From an uncultured Olleya sp. (GTDB lineage Bacteria > Bacteroidota > Bacteroidia > Flavobacteriales > Flavobacteriaceae), in assembly GCA_947503885.1 (NCBI GenBank), contig CANNFD010000010.1, forward strand, positions 35,941 through 99,940: 64,000 nt of DNA, in the 5' to 3' direction. This document shows positions 1 to 8,623 of this stretch, piece by piece (the first letter of the stretch is position 1; each line of letters opens with the position of its first letter). A program made the position numbers and the translations under genes. The notes beneath the pieces were generated by a model. The model saw only the letters and a program-made list of their open reading frames with translations, did not search any database and had not been told where the DNA came from.

Positions 1-331
1 ATACTTTAAAAATGTTATAGGAATTTTAAAAACAGATACTAAAGCAGAGTGGATTTATATTCAAGTTGCTAACCATCATTTTAAATACTTAGAAAGTAAT
101 CCATTACATCATTCACAAAAGATTGTGTCACGTCCTAAAGAAGCAGAAACAGAGTCTTTAGATTATAAAAACTCTAATATTTGGGGCGAAATTAAAATTT
201 ATGTAGAACCTAACTATGAGTTTTTAATGGACATTTTAAAATATAACCTTTGGGTTAAAGTTGTAAGTCCAATCCATGTTAAAAATTATGTGAAACATCA
301 TTTAGATTTAATTATAGAATATTATAAATAA
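1..331 (+). CDS. WYL-domain transcriptional regulator, C-terminal part
   Basis: The open frame enters from the left edge (first full codon at 2) and stops at 331. It contains the end of a WYL domain: a beta-rich stretch ending in NPLHHSQKIV, then a helical tail ending VVSPIHVKNYVKHHL, matching the WYL plus C-terminal extension of YafY-type regulators. The upstream part, normally with a winged-helix DNA-binding domain, lies outside the window. WYL domains bind ligands or nucleic acids and tune transcription. A GTG inside the frame at 125 is not a credible start because the WYL homology begins upstream of it. Confidence 0.8.
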   Translation, partial: YFKNVIGILKTDTKAEWIYIQVANHHFKYLESNPLHHSQKIVSRPKEAETESLDYKNSNIWGEIKIYVEPNYEFLMDILKYNLWVKVVSPIHVKNYVKHHLDLIIEYYK

Positions 332-339
332 TTAATTTT

Positions 340-362
340 AAACGGACACATTTTGTCTGTTT
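340..362 (+). terminator. Hairpin after the WYL gene
   Basis: AAACGGACA and TGTCTGTTT form a nine-pair stem (one G-T pair) around a five-base loop, eight bases after the stop codon. The 3' arm ends in three T only, so termination strength is uncertain. Confidence 0.45.
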
Positions 363-368
363 CAGGTG

Positions 369-376
369 TAAGTTTG
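369..376 (+). promoter_or_regulatory. Possible -7 box of an intergenic RNA
   Basis: TAAGTTTG fits TAnnTTTG. A TTG lies at 353-355, only 13 bases upstream, which is short for a Bacteroidota -33 box, so this is a weak promoter call. Transcription would start near 383. Confidence 0.3.
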
Positions 377-382
377 TATCAA

Positions 383-546
383 GAAAAATAGGGAGAAAAT
401 ATTTGTAACCAATTCATTTAAAATTTTTCTTAAAATTCACGGTTGATAACAACATAAGATAGGGAAAGCTATTAATCTAAAGGGAACTTATGGTTTTATC
501 GTGACCTGATAAAAACCCCAACTTTAAAAGGTTGGGGTTTTTTGTA
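383..546 (+). ncRNA. Candidate structured small RNA
   Basis: The stretch between two convergent genes has no credible ORF but several nested hairpins: AATTTT/AAAATT (422-437), CATAAG/CTTATG (453-458 with 487-492) enclosing ATAG/CTAT (459-462 with 469-472), and a perfect seven-pair stem TTTTATC/GATAAAA (494-500 with 508-514). It ends in a strong terminator hairpin. I do not recognise a known RNA family. It could equally be a composite of two gene ends. The 5' end is inferred only from the weak -7 box at 369. Confidence 0.35.
511..543 (+). terminator. Strong bidirectional terminator
   Basis: An approximately 12-pair stem built on AACCCCAAC/GTTGGGGTT is flanked by A and T runs on both sides. 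It can end the candidate RNA on the plus strand and the NUDIX gene (stop at 582) on the minus strand. Confidence 0.8.
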
Positions 547-581
547 TTTTACACTTATATTTTTAAATCAGTATGTTATAA

Positions 582-1136
582 TTATTTTATTTTACCTAAT
601 ATAGCTTGTGCAACCTTAGCGTAATAGTCATAATTACTAGCTACAAAATGACCATTATTTTTACTATTATCTAAAAGTGATTTAAATTTATTTAGACTAA
701 CAAGTTTTAAAGCTTCTACTTCTCCAAATTGTGGCGTTAAGGCTTCAATAGACACTTTTAGTGCTATAATATAGGTGTGATGAAACTCGTTATCAATAAT
801 TCCATTTGGATAGGATTGAAAGCATTCAAAAACGCCAATTTTTTCTAAGTCATCAATTTTAACCTCTAATCCAATCTCTTCTTTAATTTCTCTAATAGCA
901 CCAACTTCAATAGTCTCTCCAGCATCAACATGTCCTGCAACAGATACATCCCAAAGTAAAGGGTAAATTAGTTTTGAGGCTGCGCGTTGTGCTAATAAAA
1001 TTTCACCTTTACTGGTATAAAACCAAATATGTGCTGTGTTATGGTAATGTCCTTTAGCGTGAATTACAGATTTTAAAGCTGTGCTTCCGGTTGGCTCACC
1101 AGTTTTGGTTACAATATCAATATATTCTTCGTTCAT
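582..1136 (-). CDS. NUDIX hydrolase, isopentenyl-isomerase-like (YfcD type)
   Basis: A 184-residue soluble protein. A complete Nudix box is present near residues 68-90 (GHVDAGE, then REIKEEIGL), supplying the metal-binding glutamates for hydrolysis of a nucleoside-diphosphate-linked substrate. The overall layout, with a phrase like AHIWFYTSKGEILLAQR before the box, resembles the IDI-like/YfcD branch, whose substrates are poorly known. It follows the M42 peptidase gene, but a terminator hairpin sits 8 bases before its ATG, so expression by read-through or attenuation is possible. Family call is firm; substrate is unknown. Confidence 0.85.
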   Translation of the reverse strand: MNEEYIDIVTKTGEPTGSTALKSVIHAKGHYHNTAHIWFYTSKGEILLAQRAASKLIYPLLWDVSVAGHVDAGETIEVGAIREIKEEIGLEVKIDDLEKIGVFECFQSYPNGIIDNEFHHTYIIALKVSIEALTPQFGEVEALKLVSLNKFKSLLDNSKNNGHFVASNYDYYAKVAQAILGKIK

Positions 1137-1143
1137 AATAAAA

Positions 1144-1164
1144 AAAGCCTCATTTAGAGGCTTT
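1144..1164 (-). terminator. Terminator between M42 peptidase and NUDIX genes
   Basis: AAAGCCTC-ATTTA-GAGGCTTT gives an eight-pair stem, followed on the minus strand by a run of T. It lies 40 bases after the M42 stop and just before the NUDIX start codon. Confidence 0.75.
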
Positions 1165-1203
1165 AATTGTTTTTTGTTAAGTATACCTAAGTAAACTTAG
1201 TTA

Positions 1204-2292
1204 TTATTTAAAATAAGAAAACGTTTCGCCATCTTCAATTTTAAGTAATGTTTCATAAATTAATTTAATCACGTTTTCAACATCGTCTTTGTGTACCATC
1301 TCCACAGTAGTATGCATATAACGTAATGGTAATGATATTAATGCAGAAGCAACACCACCGTTACTGTATGCAAACGCATCCGTATCCGTTCCAGTTGCTC
1401 TACTTAATGCAGCACGTTGGAATGGTATTTTATTTCCTTCTGCAGTGTCTGTAATTAAATCACGTAGTTTTTGTTGTACAGCAGGTGCATAAGCAATTAC
1501 TGGACCTTTTCCAATCTCGACATTACCTTGTACTTTCATGTCAATCATTGGTGTCGTTGTATCGTGTGTTACGTCTGTAACGATAGCAACATTAGGTTTA
1601 ATAGTTTCTGTAATCATTTGTGCACCACGTAATCCAATTTCTTCTTGAACCGAGTTTGTTATATAAAGACCAAATGGTAGCGTTTTTTTATTTTCCTTTA
1701 ATAAACGTGCTACTTCAGCAATCATAAATCCACCCATTCTGTTATCTAATGCACGACAAACAAATTTATCTTTGTTTAGTACATGAAACTCATCTGGATA
1801 AGTGATTACACAACCAACATGAACGCCCATTTTTTCGACTTCTTCCTTATCTTTTGCACCAATATCAATGGTAATGTTGTTAGGTTTTGGAGCTTCCTCT
1901 TTAGCCTTATTTCTAGTATGTATTGCTGGCCATCCAAAAACACCCTTTACAATTCCTTTTTTGGTATGGATATTAACTATTTTACTTGGTGCGATTTGGT
2001 GATCGCTTCCTCCGTTTCTTACAACATATATTAATCCATTATCGCTAATATAATTAACGTACCAAGAGATTTCATCAGCATGACCTTCAATAACAACTTT
2101 ATATTTTGCATCTGGATTAATTACACCAACAGCAGTCCCATAGGTGTCAGTAAAAAACTCGTCAACATAAGGTTTTAGGTAGTCCATCCATATTTTTTGA
2201 CCATCCCATTCGTATCCAGTTGGAGACGCATTGTTTAAATATTTTCCTAAAAAGTCCATAGACTTTTTGTTAAGTATGCTTTTTTTTGCCAT
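1204..2292 (-). CDS. M42 family metallopeptidase (glutamyl aminopeptidase-like)
   Basis: At 362 residues it has the usual length of M42 (FrvX/PepA-type) cobalt- or zinc-dependent aminopeptidases, which form large cytosolic tetrahedral complexes that trim peptides. Visible metal and catalytic signatures in order: GHADEIS, CRALDNRMGG, SVQEEIGLRGA (catalytic Glu pair), VTDVTHDT, and MHTTVEMVHKDDV near the C terminus. A TATTTTAG box at 2320-2327 (seven of eight matches to TAnnTTTG) precedes the ATG by about 28 bases. The divergent neighbour is the DUF4294 gene, an arrangement I recall as common in flavobacteria. Confidence 0.92.
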   Translation of the reverse strand: MAKKSILNKKSMDFLGKYLNNASPTGYEWDGQKIWMDYLKPYVDEFFTDTYGTAVGVINPDAKYKVVIEGHADEISWYVNYISDNGLIYVVRNGGSDHQIAPSKIVNIHTKKGIVKGVFGWPAIHTRNKAKEEAPKPNNITIDIGAKDKEEVEKMGVHVGCVITYPDEFHVLNKDKFVCRALDNRMGGFMIAEVARLLKENKKTLPFGLYITNSVQEEIGLRGAQMITETIKPNVAIVTDVTHDTTTPMIDMKVQGNVEIGKGPVIAYAPAVQQKLRDLITDTAEGNKIPFQRAALSRATGTDTDAFAYSNGGVASALISLPLRYMHTTVEMVHKDDVENVIKLIYETLLKIEDGETFSYFK

Positions 2293-2414
2293 TTGAATTT
2301 AATTTTTGTCTAAAATAACAATATTCACTCTTATTTTATAGTTAGCAATACGTTAATTATTAATTTTACGTCATAAAGTTTAACTTTTGGAATAGTTTTA
2401 GCATTCAATAATAT

Positions 2415-3092
2415 ATGAAGTATAGTATTTTTCTTTTTTTGTGGCTGCCATTTGTACTTTTTGCGCAAGAGGATAATCTGATTGAGCAAGACTCGACAGA
2501 GGTAGAGTACGTTTTTGTAGCTGGAGACTCCATACCACAAAAATCTATTTATTTAGATGAAGTCATGATTTTGGATAAGTTGTCTTTTAAATCTAAAGCA
2601 GATAAAAGGCGTTATTTAATTTTAGGTCGAAAAACGTTGAAAGTATATCCCTATGCTAAATTGGCAGCCGATAGGCTGAATGCGTTAAATACACGATTAA
2701 ATACTTTAGATAAAAAACGAGATAAGAAAAAGTATGCCAAAAAAGTCCAAAAATATATAGAAGAAGAGTTTTCAGATGAGTTAAAAAAATTAACTAAAAC
2801 TGAAGGTCAGATTTTGGTTAAATTAATACACAGGCAAACCGGAAAAACCACATTTGACTTAATAAAAGAGCTTAGAAGTGGTTGGAGAGCCTTTTGGTTT
2901 AATAATACTGCTTACTTATTTAATATCTCTTTAAAGAGAGAATATGACCCGGAAAATGTCGAAGAGGATTATTTAATTGAAGATATTTTAATTAGAGCCT
3001 GGCAAAATGGACGCTTAAAATTAGTTAAGTCGCCATTAAATTTTGAATATTTTAAGTTGTCTAACAAATGGGCAACCACGACTAACAATTAA
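2415..3092 (+). CDS. DUF4294 domain protein, exported
   Basis: A 225-residue protein with a signal peptide (hydrophobic core at residues 4-17, then FAQ). The middle carries the DUF4294 signature: RRYLILGRKTLKVYPYAKLAADRL followed by a lysine-rich helix, then KLIHRQTGKTTFDLIKELRSGWRAFWFN. The function of DUF4294 is not known. It is probably periplasmic. The gene starts 122 bases from the M42 gene on the opposite strand and is followed after 6 bases by the PAQR gene, so the two are likely co-transcribed. Confidence 0.85.
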   Translation: MKYSIFLFLWLPFVLFAQEDNLIEQDSTEVEYVFVAGDSIPQKSIYLDEVMILDKLSFKSKADKRRYLILGRKTLKVYPYAKLAADRLNALNTRLNTLDKKRDKKKYAKKVQKYIEEEFSDELKKLTKTEGQILVKLIHRQTGKTTFDLIKELRSGWRAFWFNNTAYLFNISLKREYDPENVEEDYLIEDILIRAWQNGRLKLVKSPLNFEYFKLSNKWATTTNN

Positions 3093-3098
3093 TAAATA

Positions 3099-3725
3099 AT
3101 GCGTAAACAAACCCCTTTTGAAGAAAAGCTAAATGCTTTAACCCATGGTGTTGGTGCTGTGTTTGGAATAATAGCTTTAGTTTTATTAGTTGTTTTTGAA
3201 ACTAAAAAAACGGAGTACAGCTTATTTAGTGTAATCCTATATGGATTATCTATAATTATCCTGTTTACAGCCTCTACATTATATCATATTATTTCTGACG
3301 AAAAAAAGAAACACTATTTTAGAATTGTAGACCACATTAGTATTTACTTATTAATCGCAGGGACTTACACACCTGTTTTACTAATTACGTTAGAGCAAAG
3401 TCTAGGTTGGACTTTATTTTATACGGTTTGGGCAATAGCTGCTTTTGGTGTAGTATTAAAATTGTTTTTTACAGGACGTTTTAATACGTTTTCAACATTA
3501 TTATATTTAGTAATGGGGTGGCTAGTTATTTTTGATTTTTCGACCCTATCTAACTTGATGGCTTCTAATGGTATTTTGCTGCTTATGGCTGGAGGTTTAT
3601 CCTATACGGTCGGGATAGTGTTTTATGCAATCGAAAAAATCCCATATAATCATGTTATATGGCACTTATTTGTTTTAGCAGGTGCTATTTGCCACTTTTT
3701 TATGGTGCTGTTTTTTGTAATCTAA
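3099..3725 (+). CDS. Hemolysin III / PAQR family membrane protein
   Basis: 208 residues with about seven membrane helices. The family hallmarks are all visible: EEKLNALTHGVG at the N terminus, STLYHII after helix 2, DHISIYLLIAGTYTPVLL, and HVIWHLFVLAGAICHFF at the C terminus, giving the conserved Glu, Ser, Asp and His residues thought to bind zinc. Bacterial members (YqfA/TrhA) affect membrane-lipid homeostasis; the old name hemolysin III should not be taken as toxin evidence. Likely the second gene of a unit with the DUF4294 gene. Confidence 0.9.
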   Translation: MRKQTPFEEKLNALTHGVGAVFGIIALVLLVVFETKKTEYSLFSVILYGLSIIILFTASTLYHIISDEKKKHYFRIVDHISIYLLIAGTYTPVLLITLEQSLGWTLFYTVWAIAAFGVVLKLFFTGRFNTFSTLLYLVMGWLVIFDFSTLSNLMASNGILLLMAGGLSYTVGIVFYAIEKIPYNHVIWHLFVLAGAICHFFMVLFFVI

Positions 3726-3747
3726 AACTTAAATTAAAGCTTATAGA

Positions 3748-4176
3748 TTAGCCCTCAATAACATCTTTATACTCTTCAAAAAAGGCTTCAAGTAAACTCA
3801 TATTAGTATTAAAAAAGGTCATAACCTCTTGCCAAGTGTTTTTGTTGTGTATGGATACTTTGTGACCTAAAGGCACGTAAATACGAGAGATCTCTTTGCC
3901 ATTATCTAAAATATATTCTTCGTCATAAATAGCGTCAGGAAGATAGTCGTCTAATAAAATAGATTTTAGGGCAGTCAGTTTTTCCCAATAATTAATACGG
4001 TTTTCTAAATCGTCTTCTACATCCAAAGCTACAAAAGCCTTTTTATTATCAAAATAAAACTTAAGACTTAGCCCTTTTAACTTAGTATTATATAATATCC
4101 ATTTTCTAGGAAAAGACTTTCCAAAGCTAGTCCAAAATAATTCCTTGATTTGTCTTGATTCTTCTTTAGAAAACAT
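3748..4176 (-). CDS. DUF4268 domain protein
   Basis: A 142-residue soluble protein with no signal peptide. It matches the DUF4268 pattern: SRQIKELFWTSFGKSFPRKWILYNTKLKGLSLKF at the N terminus and FFNTNMSLLEAFFEEYKDVI at the end. In other bacteria this domain resembles nuclease-like or restriction-associated proteins, but no catalytic motif is evident here. It is upstream of no obvious partner and converges on the PAQR gene. Confidence 0.75.
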   Translation of the reverse strand: MFSKEESRQIKELFWTSFGKSFPRKWILYNTKLKGLSLKFYFDNKKAFVALDVEDDLENRINYWEKLTALKSILLDDYLPDAIYDEEYILDNGKEISRIYVPLGHKVSIHNKNTWQEVMTFFNTNMSLLEAFFEEYKDVIEG

Positions 4177-4236
4177 TTTAAAAAGTAAATAGTAGTTAAT
4201 ATAATTGATTAATAGTACTAGAATAACTAGCGTACT

Positions 4237-4908
4237 TTAAATAAGATACGCAATTATAATCCCTAAGATAATGGTACTTAATTTTGCTAAGTTAAACTTA
4301 TGGCCTTCACTGCTTTCAAACAGTATTGTTGTACTAATATGTAAAAAGATACCAATAACTAAAGCAGAAACCTCGTAATAATAGTTTTCAAAAAACTGAA
4401 ACTGTGTAGATAAAAATACGCCAAGAGGAGTCATTAAAGCAAATAATAGTAAAAATAGAACACTTTTAGCACGACTTAAATTAGAGGCTAAAAAGAAAGT
4501 AGATAATATTATAGCAACTGGTAGTTTATGGATAATAATACCATAAAGTAAATGCTCATGGGCTTCCATTGGAATCCCTTCTAAAACACTATGGATACTT
4601 AAACTAATAAAAAGTAACCACGGAAAATCAACACTGTTTTTGTCTATATGCACATGACCATGTTCTGCACCTTTAGAGAAAAACTCTAAAATTATTTGCA
4701 GTAAAATTCCAATCATAATAAACAAACCAATCGGCTTACCATGACTGTTATAGACTTCTGGTAAAAAGTGAAATACTGTTATTGACAATAAGAAAGACCC
4801 ACTAAAAGCAAGTAACAACTTAAGATTGCGACTGTGTTTAGGCTTAAATAATAAGACAATTAAAAACCCTAAAACAACAGCTATAATGGGTAAAATAAAA
4901 TTTTGCAT
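4237..4908 (-). CDS. ZIP family divalent metal transporter
   Basis: 223 residues, about seven or eight membrane helices. The diagnostic helix IV and V motifs are present: LSIHSVLEGIP (His and Glu in HxxxEG) and IIHKLPVAIIL. A His-rich loop (GAEHGHVH) lies between helices 3 and 4, as in zinc/iron importers. It would move Zn(II) or another divalent cation into the cytoplasm; the exact metal cannot be read from sequence. It sits 16 bases after the methyltransferase gene in the same direction, suggesting one transcript. Confidence 0.85.
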   Translation of the reverse strand: MQNFILPIIAVVLGFLIVLLFKPKHSRNLKLLLAFSGSFLLSITVFHFLPEVYNSHGKPIGLFIMIGILLQIILEFFSKGAEHGHVHIDKNSVDFPWLLFISLSIHSVLEGIPMEAHEHLLYGIIIHKLPVAIILSTFFLASNLSRAKSVLFLLLFALMTPLGVFLSTQFQFFENYYYEVSALVIGIFLHISTTILFESSEGHKFNLAKLSTIILGIIIAYLI

Positions 4909-4924
4909 CTGTTTTTAATAAAAA

Positions 4925-5656
4925 TTATTTAAAAATCATGACTAAACGTTCTGATGTTTTTTTATGAAACTTATTAAGCTTGTAATCTCCAAAAACATCT
5001 AGTAAATAAACACCAGCTTGCTCAAATAAAGTTTCAAAATCTGCTAAGTTAAATGCTCTGACACGTTCTTGAAACTGGTAGTCTTCACCTTCAAAAGTAA
5101 AGCTAATATCTTTAATTATATAACCATCTTCCACACGTCTTTTTTGCAAAAAGTCAATACCATCAACCGTTTTAACATCTTCGGGGACTAGATTTTCAAT
5201 TACAAACTCGGTATTCATAAAATCTATAACACCAAAACCAGAGTCGTTTAAATTAGCTTTTATAGCTTTAATGGTCGCTAAATTATCAGCTTCATTTTCA
5301 AAATAACCAAAACTAGTAAACAAATTAAACACAGCATCAAAAGTTTCGCCGAAAGGCTCACACATATTATGTACTTTAAAATGTAAAGTATCATTTTCAA
5401 ATTGCTTAGCATAATTTATACTATTTTCAGATAAATCTGCACCAATAACGTCGTAACCAATAGAATTTAGATACACTGCATGACGTCCTTTTCCGCAGGC
5501 TAAATCTAAAATTTTTCCTTGTTCTGGCAGGTTTAAATAATCCGTTAAGCTAGTCATAAACTGCTCAGCTTCAGTATGATCTCTGTCTTTGTAAAGTATG
5601 TGGTAAAATGGGCTATCAAACCATGAAGCGTACCATTTTTTATCGTTTTTATTCAT
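4925..5656 (-). CDS. Class I SAM-dependent methyltransferase
   Basis: 243 residues with a standard Rossmann methyltransferase fold. Motif I is GKILDLACGKGRHAVYL (about residues 47-63), followed by the acidic motif II VIGADLS and motif post-III FDAVFNLFTSFGYF. The substrate is not determined; the family includes small-molecule and lipid methylases. First gene of a likely pair with the ZIP transporter. Confidence 0.8.
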   Translation of the reverse strand: MNKNDKKWYASWFDSPFYHILYKDRDHTEAEQFMTSLTDYLNLPEQGKILDLACGKGRHAVYLNSIGYDVIGADLSENSINYAKQFENDTLHFKVHNMCEPFGETFDAVFNLFTSFGYFENEADNLATIKAIKANLNDSGFGVIDFMNTEFVIENLVPEDVKTVDGIDFLQKRRVEDGYIIKDISFTFEGEDYQFQERVRAFNLADFETLFEQAGVYLLDVFGDYKLNKFHKKTSERLVMIFK

Positions 5657-5680
5657 ATAATTTTTATGGGGTTTAAACTT

Positions 5681-5752
5681 CCGCTTTAGCTCCAGTTTAA
5701 CAGGCTCTCACAACTCGCTCTCTGCGAGGAGCTCAAACAAATTGCTCCATCC
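5681..5752. repeat. GC-richer intergenic patch with stem-loop
   Basis: A roughly 70-base patch between the divergent methyltransferase genes is visibly richer in G and C than its surroundings and includes CTCGC-TCTCT-GCGAG, a perfect five-pair stem. It looks like a decayed dispersed intergenic element. Only one copy is seen in this window, so its repeat status is a guess. Confidence 0.3.
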
Positions 5753-5797
5753 TTAACCCAATTATTTATAAAGGTTATTATTCCGACAAAAATAGAG

Positions 5798-5805
5798 TAT
5801 TTTTG
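5798..5805 (+). promoter_or_regulatory. -7 promoter box of the THUMP methyltransferase gene
   Basis: TATTTTTG fits the Bacteroidota -7 consensus exactly and lies 21 bases before the ATG at 5826. No clear TTG is seen at the -33 position. Confidence 0.6.
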
Positions 5806-5825
5806 CAAGGTAATAGACGAAAAGA

Positions 5826-6986
5826 ATGGAAGAAAATTTCAAGATGGTTGCCAAAACTTTATTTGGCTTTGAAGAATTACTAGCAAAAGAGTTAAGACAA
5901 CTAGGCGCCCAAGATATTAAAATTGGTGTGCGTAATGTAGCTTTTGCAGGAGATAAAGGGTTTATGTACAAAGCTAATTTGGCATTACGTACAGCAACAA
6001 AAATTTTAAAACCAATACATAGTTTTAGGATAAAAACAGAACAAGATTTATACGATCAAGTCTATAAAATGGATTGGACGCCGTATTTAAAACCTACAGG
6101 TACACTTGCGGTTGATGCTACAATAAACTCGACTGTATTTACACACTCTTTATATATCGCGCAAAAAACTAAAGATGCTATTGTAGATAAATTTAGAGAC
6201 GAAACTGGAGAGCGTCCAAATGTAGATTTAAAGTTTCCGGATGTTAAAATTAATGTTCATATTGACAGAGAAAAATGTAATATTTCTTTGGATTCTTCTG
6301 GAGATTCGCTTCACAAACGGGGTTATAAATTAGCAACCAATATTGCACCAATTAATGAGGTGTTAGCAGCAGGGATTGTAATGTTATCAGGTTGGGATGG
6401 ACAGTCAGATTTTATAGATCCAATGTGTGGTAGTGGTACTATTTTAGCAGAAGCAGCAATGATAGCTTGTAATATACCACCAAACCTGATGCGTAAAGAG
6501 TTTGCTTTTGAGCGTTGGAATGACTGGGATGTTGATTTATTTGAAAAAATTGAAGAATCTTTAATTAAAAAGACAAGAGATTTTCATCATAAAATAGTTG
6601 GTTACGATAAGTCACCAAGTGCAGTAACAAAAGCAAAAGAGAATATTGCTAATGCGCATTTAGAAGATTTTATTACCATCCAACATGAAGATTTTTTTAA
6701 AACCCAAAGAGGAGGGGAGTCTAAATTACATATGGTGTTTAATCCACCGTACGGAGAGCGTTTAGATATTGAAATGGAAAGCTTCTATAAAAACATAGGA
6801 GATACTTTAAAACAAAATTATCCTAATACAGATGCTTGGTTTATTACCTCCAATCTTGATGCTTTAAAGCATGTTGGTCTTAGACCATCTAGGAAAATAC
6901 ACTTAATGAATGCGATGTTAGAGTCACGATTAGTTAAGTACGAGATTTATGCTGGAAGTAAAAAAGGGAAGTACATGAAAAACTAA
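5826..6986 (+). CDS. THUMP-domain class I RNA methyltransferase (RlmL/YpsC-like)
   Basis: 386 residues. An N-terminal ferredoxin-like/THUMP region (residues about 5-160) for RNA binding is followed by a methyltransferase domain with motif I DPMCGSGTILAEAA (about 198-211) and motif IV NPPYGERL (Asn306), the pattern of N2-guanine or N6-adenine methylases. It corresponds to the RlmL half only of the double E. coli RlmKL protein, and 23S rRNA guanine is the expected target. Its stop codon overlaps the next start by one base (TAATG), so the pair is translationally coupled. Confidence 0.85.
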   Translation: MEENFKMVAKTLFGFEELLAKELRQLGAQDIKIGVRNVAFAGDKGFMYKANLALRTATKILKPIHSFRIKTEQDLYDQVYKMDWTPYLKPTGTLAVDATINSTVFTHSLYIAQKTKDAIVDKFRDETGERPNVDLKFPDVKINVHIDREKCNISLDSSGDSLHKRGYKLATNIAPINEVLAAGIVMLSGWDGQSDFIDPMCGSGTILAEAAMIACNIPPNLMRKEFAFERWNDWDVDLFEKIEESLIKKTRDFHHKIVGYDKSPSAVTKAKENIANAHLEDFITIQHEDFFKTQRGGESKLHMVFNPPYGERLDIEMESFYKNIGDTLKQNYPNTDAWFITSNLDALKHVGLRPSRKIHLMNAMLESRLVKYEIYAGSKKGKYMKN

Positions 6987-8623
6987 TGAAAGGTACTTTA
7001 AAAACAAATATAACTTCGCTTTTTAAATTAGCGCTTATTGTTAGTATACCGTTATTAACTTTAATTGTTATTGGTCTTTTTAAAATACCTAATACAATAG
7101 ATTATATAAAGGAAGTCTTAGGCTTTGGTTTTATGACATTGTTATTATTTAGTGTCATAGTTTTGTTTTTAAAAGAGAAAATAAGACAAGTATTAAGTGT
7201 TTTATTTGTTATTGTCCTTTCTGCTTTATTGTTTGTAAAACTTAGTTTTTATCATAATTATGGCGTAAAATTAAGTGCTTCCGCTTTGTTTGTTATTTTT
7301 GAAACAGATACCACAGAAAGTGCCGATTTTTTAGAAAATTATTTTGATAGCTTTGTATTTATTATTGCAGTTCTGTTTTTAGTAATTCTACCATTAATTG
7401 CAAGATATAGTGTTAAAAAGTTCAACATTTCTGGACGATTTATGTTTGTTAAGGTATTAGCATTATTAACAATTATAGCTTCAAGTTACGCTATACATAA
7501 GCGCTTTGAGTCTGAGAATATCGTTTTAACAAGTATAGTTAGTTATTCTGATTTTACTATTTTAATGAAAGACTTAAAGACCGATTTAGCAAAACCAGTA
7601 TCCTCTTTTGTAACGGTAGATAAGATTAGTAAAACACCACAAACACATGTTGTAATTATTGGAGAGTCTACCTCTAATTGGCACATGCAATTGTATGGCT
7701 ACGATAGACCAACTAACCCAAAACTATCCAAAATTAAAAACGAGTTGATTGTTTTTGATAGTGTAATCTCTCCACATGTACATACAATAATGTCATTAGA
7801 TAAAATATTGACACTGTCTGATATGTTTTCACCTAACAAAAAAAACAACACGTCAATGGTACAGTTAGCTAATGCAGCAGGGTATGAGACGTATTGGATC
7901 TCTAACCAACGCCCTGTTGGTTTACATGAGCGTATATCTTCCATAATAGCTAATGGCGCAACAGAAAAGTATTTTGTGGCAACAGATAACTCTGACGACG
8001 TTATTTACGACAAGGCATTATTACCTGTTTTAGATAATATATTGAATAAACCAAGCGAACAAAAAATTATATTTTTACATTTAATTGGTACTCATGGTCG
8101 CTTTAATAAGCGTTTTCCTGAGTCTTTTGAGTATTTTAAGGATAATAAACCTAACGCTAAATTTAAGCACGAAAAAGCGTTTAAGTTAATTAATGAGTAT
8201 GATAATGCTATACGTTATAACGACTCAATAGTACATGAGGTAATAACAAAAGTTAAGCAACAAAAAACAAACAGTTTTGTATTGTTTTTTTCAGACCATG
8301 GTGACGAATTGTATGATACTATAGATTTTGTAGGACATAATGAATACCAAGCAACTCGACCGATGTATGAAGTCCCATTAATAACTTGGATGTCGGATTT
8401 ATATAAAGAAAATAACCCTAAAAGTCATGCGTTTTTAGAGTATAGTCAACGTGCTTATAATTTAGAAGATTTATTATATAGTTTTGCTGATTTAGCTAAT
8501 ATAAATTTTAAGGAAATGGATAGCACTAAAAGTATTTTTAGCGAACATTTTATTAGAAAACCAAGGCTAATAAGAGATAAAGAAGATTATGATGAACGTG
8601 TTAAATTATTAGATCAACAATAA
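6986..8623 (+). CDS. Phosphoethanolamine transferase (EptA/CptA-like, sulfatase fold)
   Basis: 545 residues. Five hydrophobic segments lie between residues 13 and 170, then a periplasmic alkaline-phosphatase-type domain. The nucleophile motif IGEST (Thr229) is followed by SNWHMQLYGYDRPTNP, and FFSDHGDEL (Asp437, His438) supplies late zinc ligands. Such enzymes transfer phosphoethanolamine from phosphatidylethanolamine to lipid A or core sugar, lowering surface charge and sensitivity to cationic peptides. Acceptor here is unknown. It overlaps the preceding RNA methyltransferase gene by one base. Confidence 0.88.
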   Translation: MKGTLKTNITSLFKLALIVSIPLLTLIVIGLFKIPNTIDYIKEVLGFGFMTLLLFSVIVLFLKEKIRQVLSVLFVIVLSALLFVKLSFYHNYGVKLSASALFVIFETDTTESADFLENYFDSFVFIIAVLFLVILPLIARYSVKKFNISGRFMFVKVLALLTIIASSYAIHKRFESENIVLTSIVSYSDFTILMKDLKTDLAKPVSSFVTVDKISKTPQTHVVIIGESTSNWHMQLYGYDRPTNPKLSKIKNELIVFDSVISPHVHTIMSLDKILTLSDMFSPNKKNNTSMVQLANAAGYETYWISNQRPVGLHERISSIIANGATEKYFVATDNSDDVIYDKALLPVLDNILNKPSEQKIIFLHLIGTHGRFNKRFPESFEYFKDNKPNAKFKHEKAFKLINEYDNAIRYNDSIVHEVITKVKQQKTNSFVLFFSDHGDELYDTIDFVGHNEYQATRPMYEVPLITWMSDLYKENNPKSHAFLEYSQRAYNLEDLLYSFADLANINFKEMDSTKSIFSEHFIRKPRLIRDKEDYDERVKLLDQQ

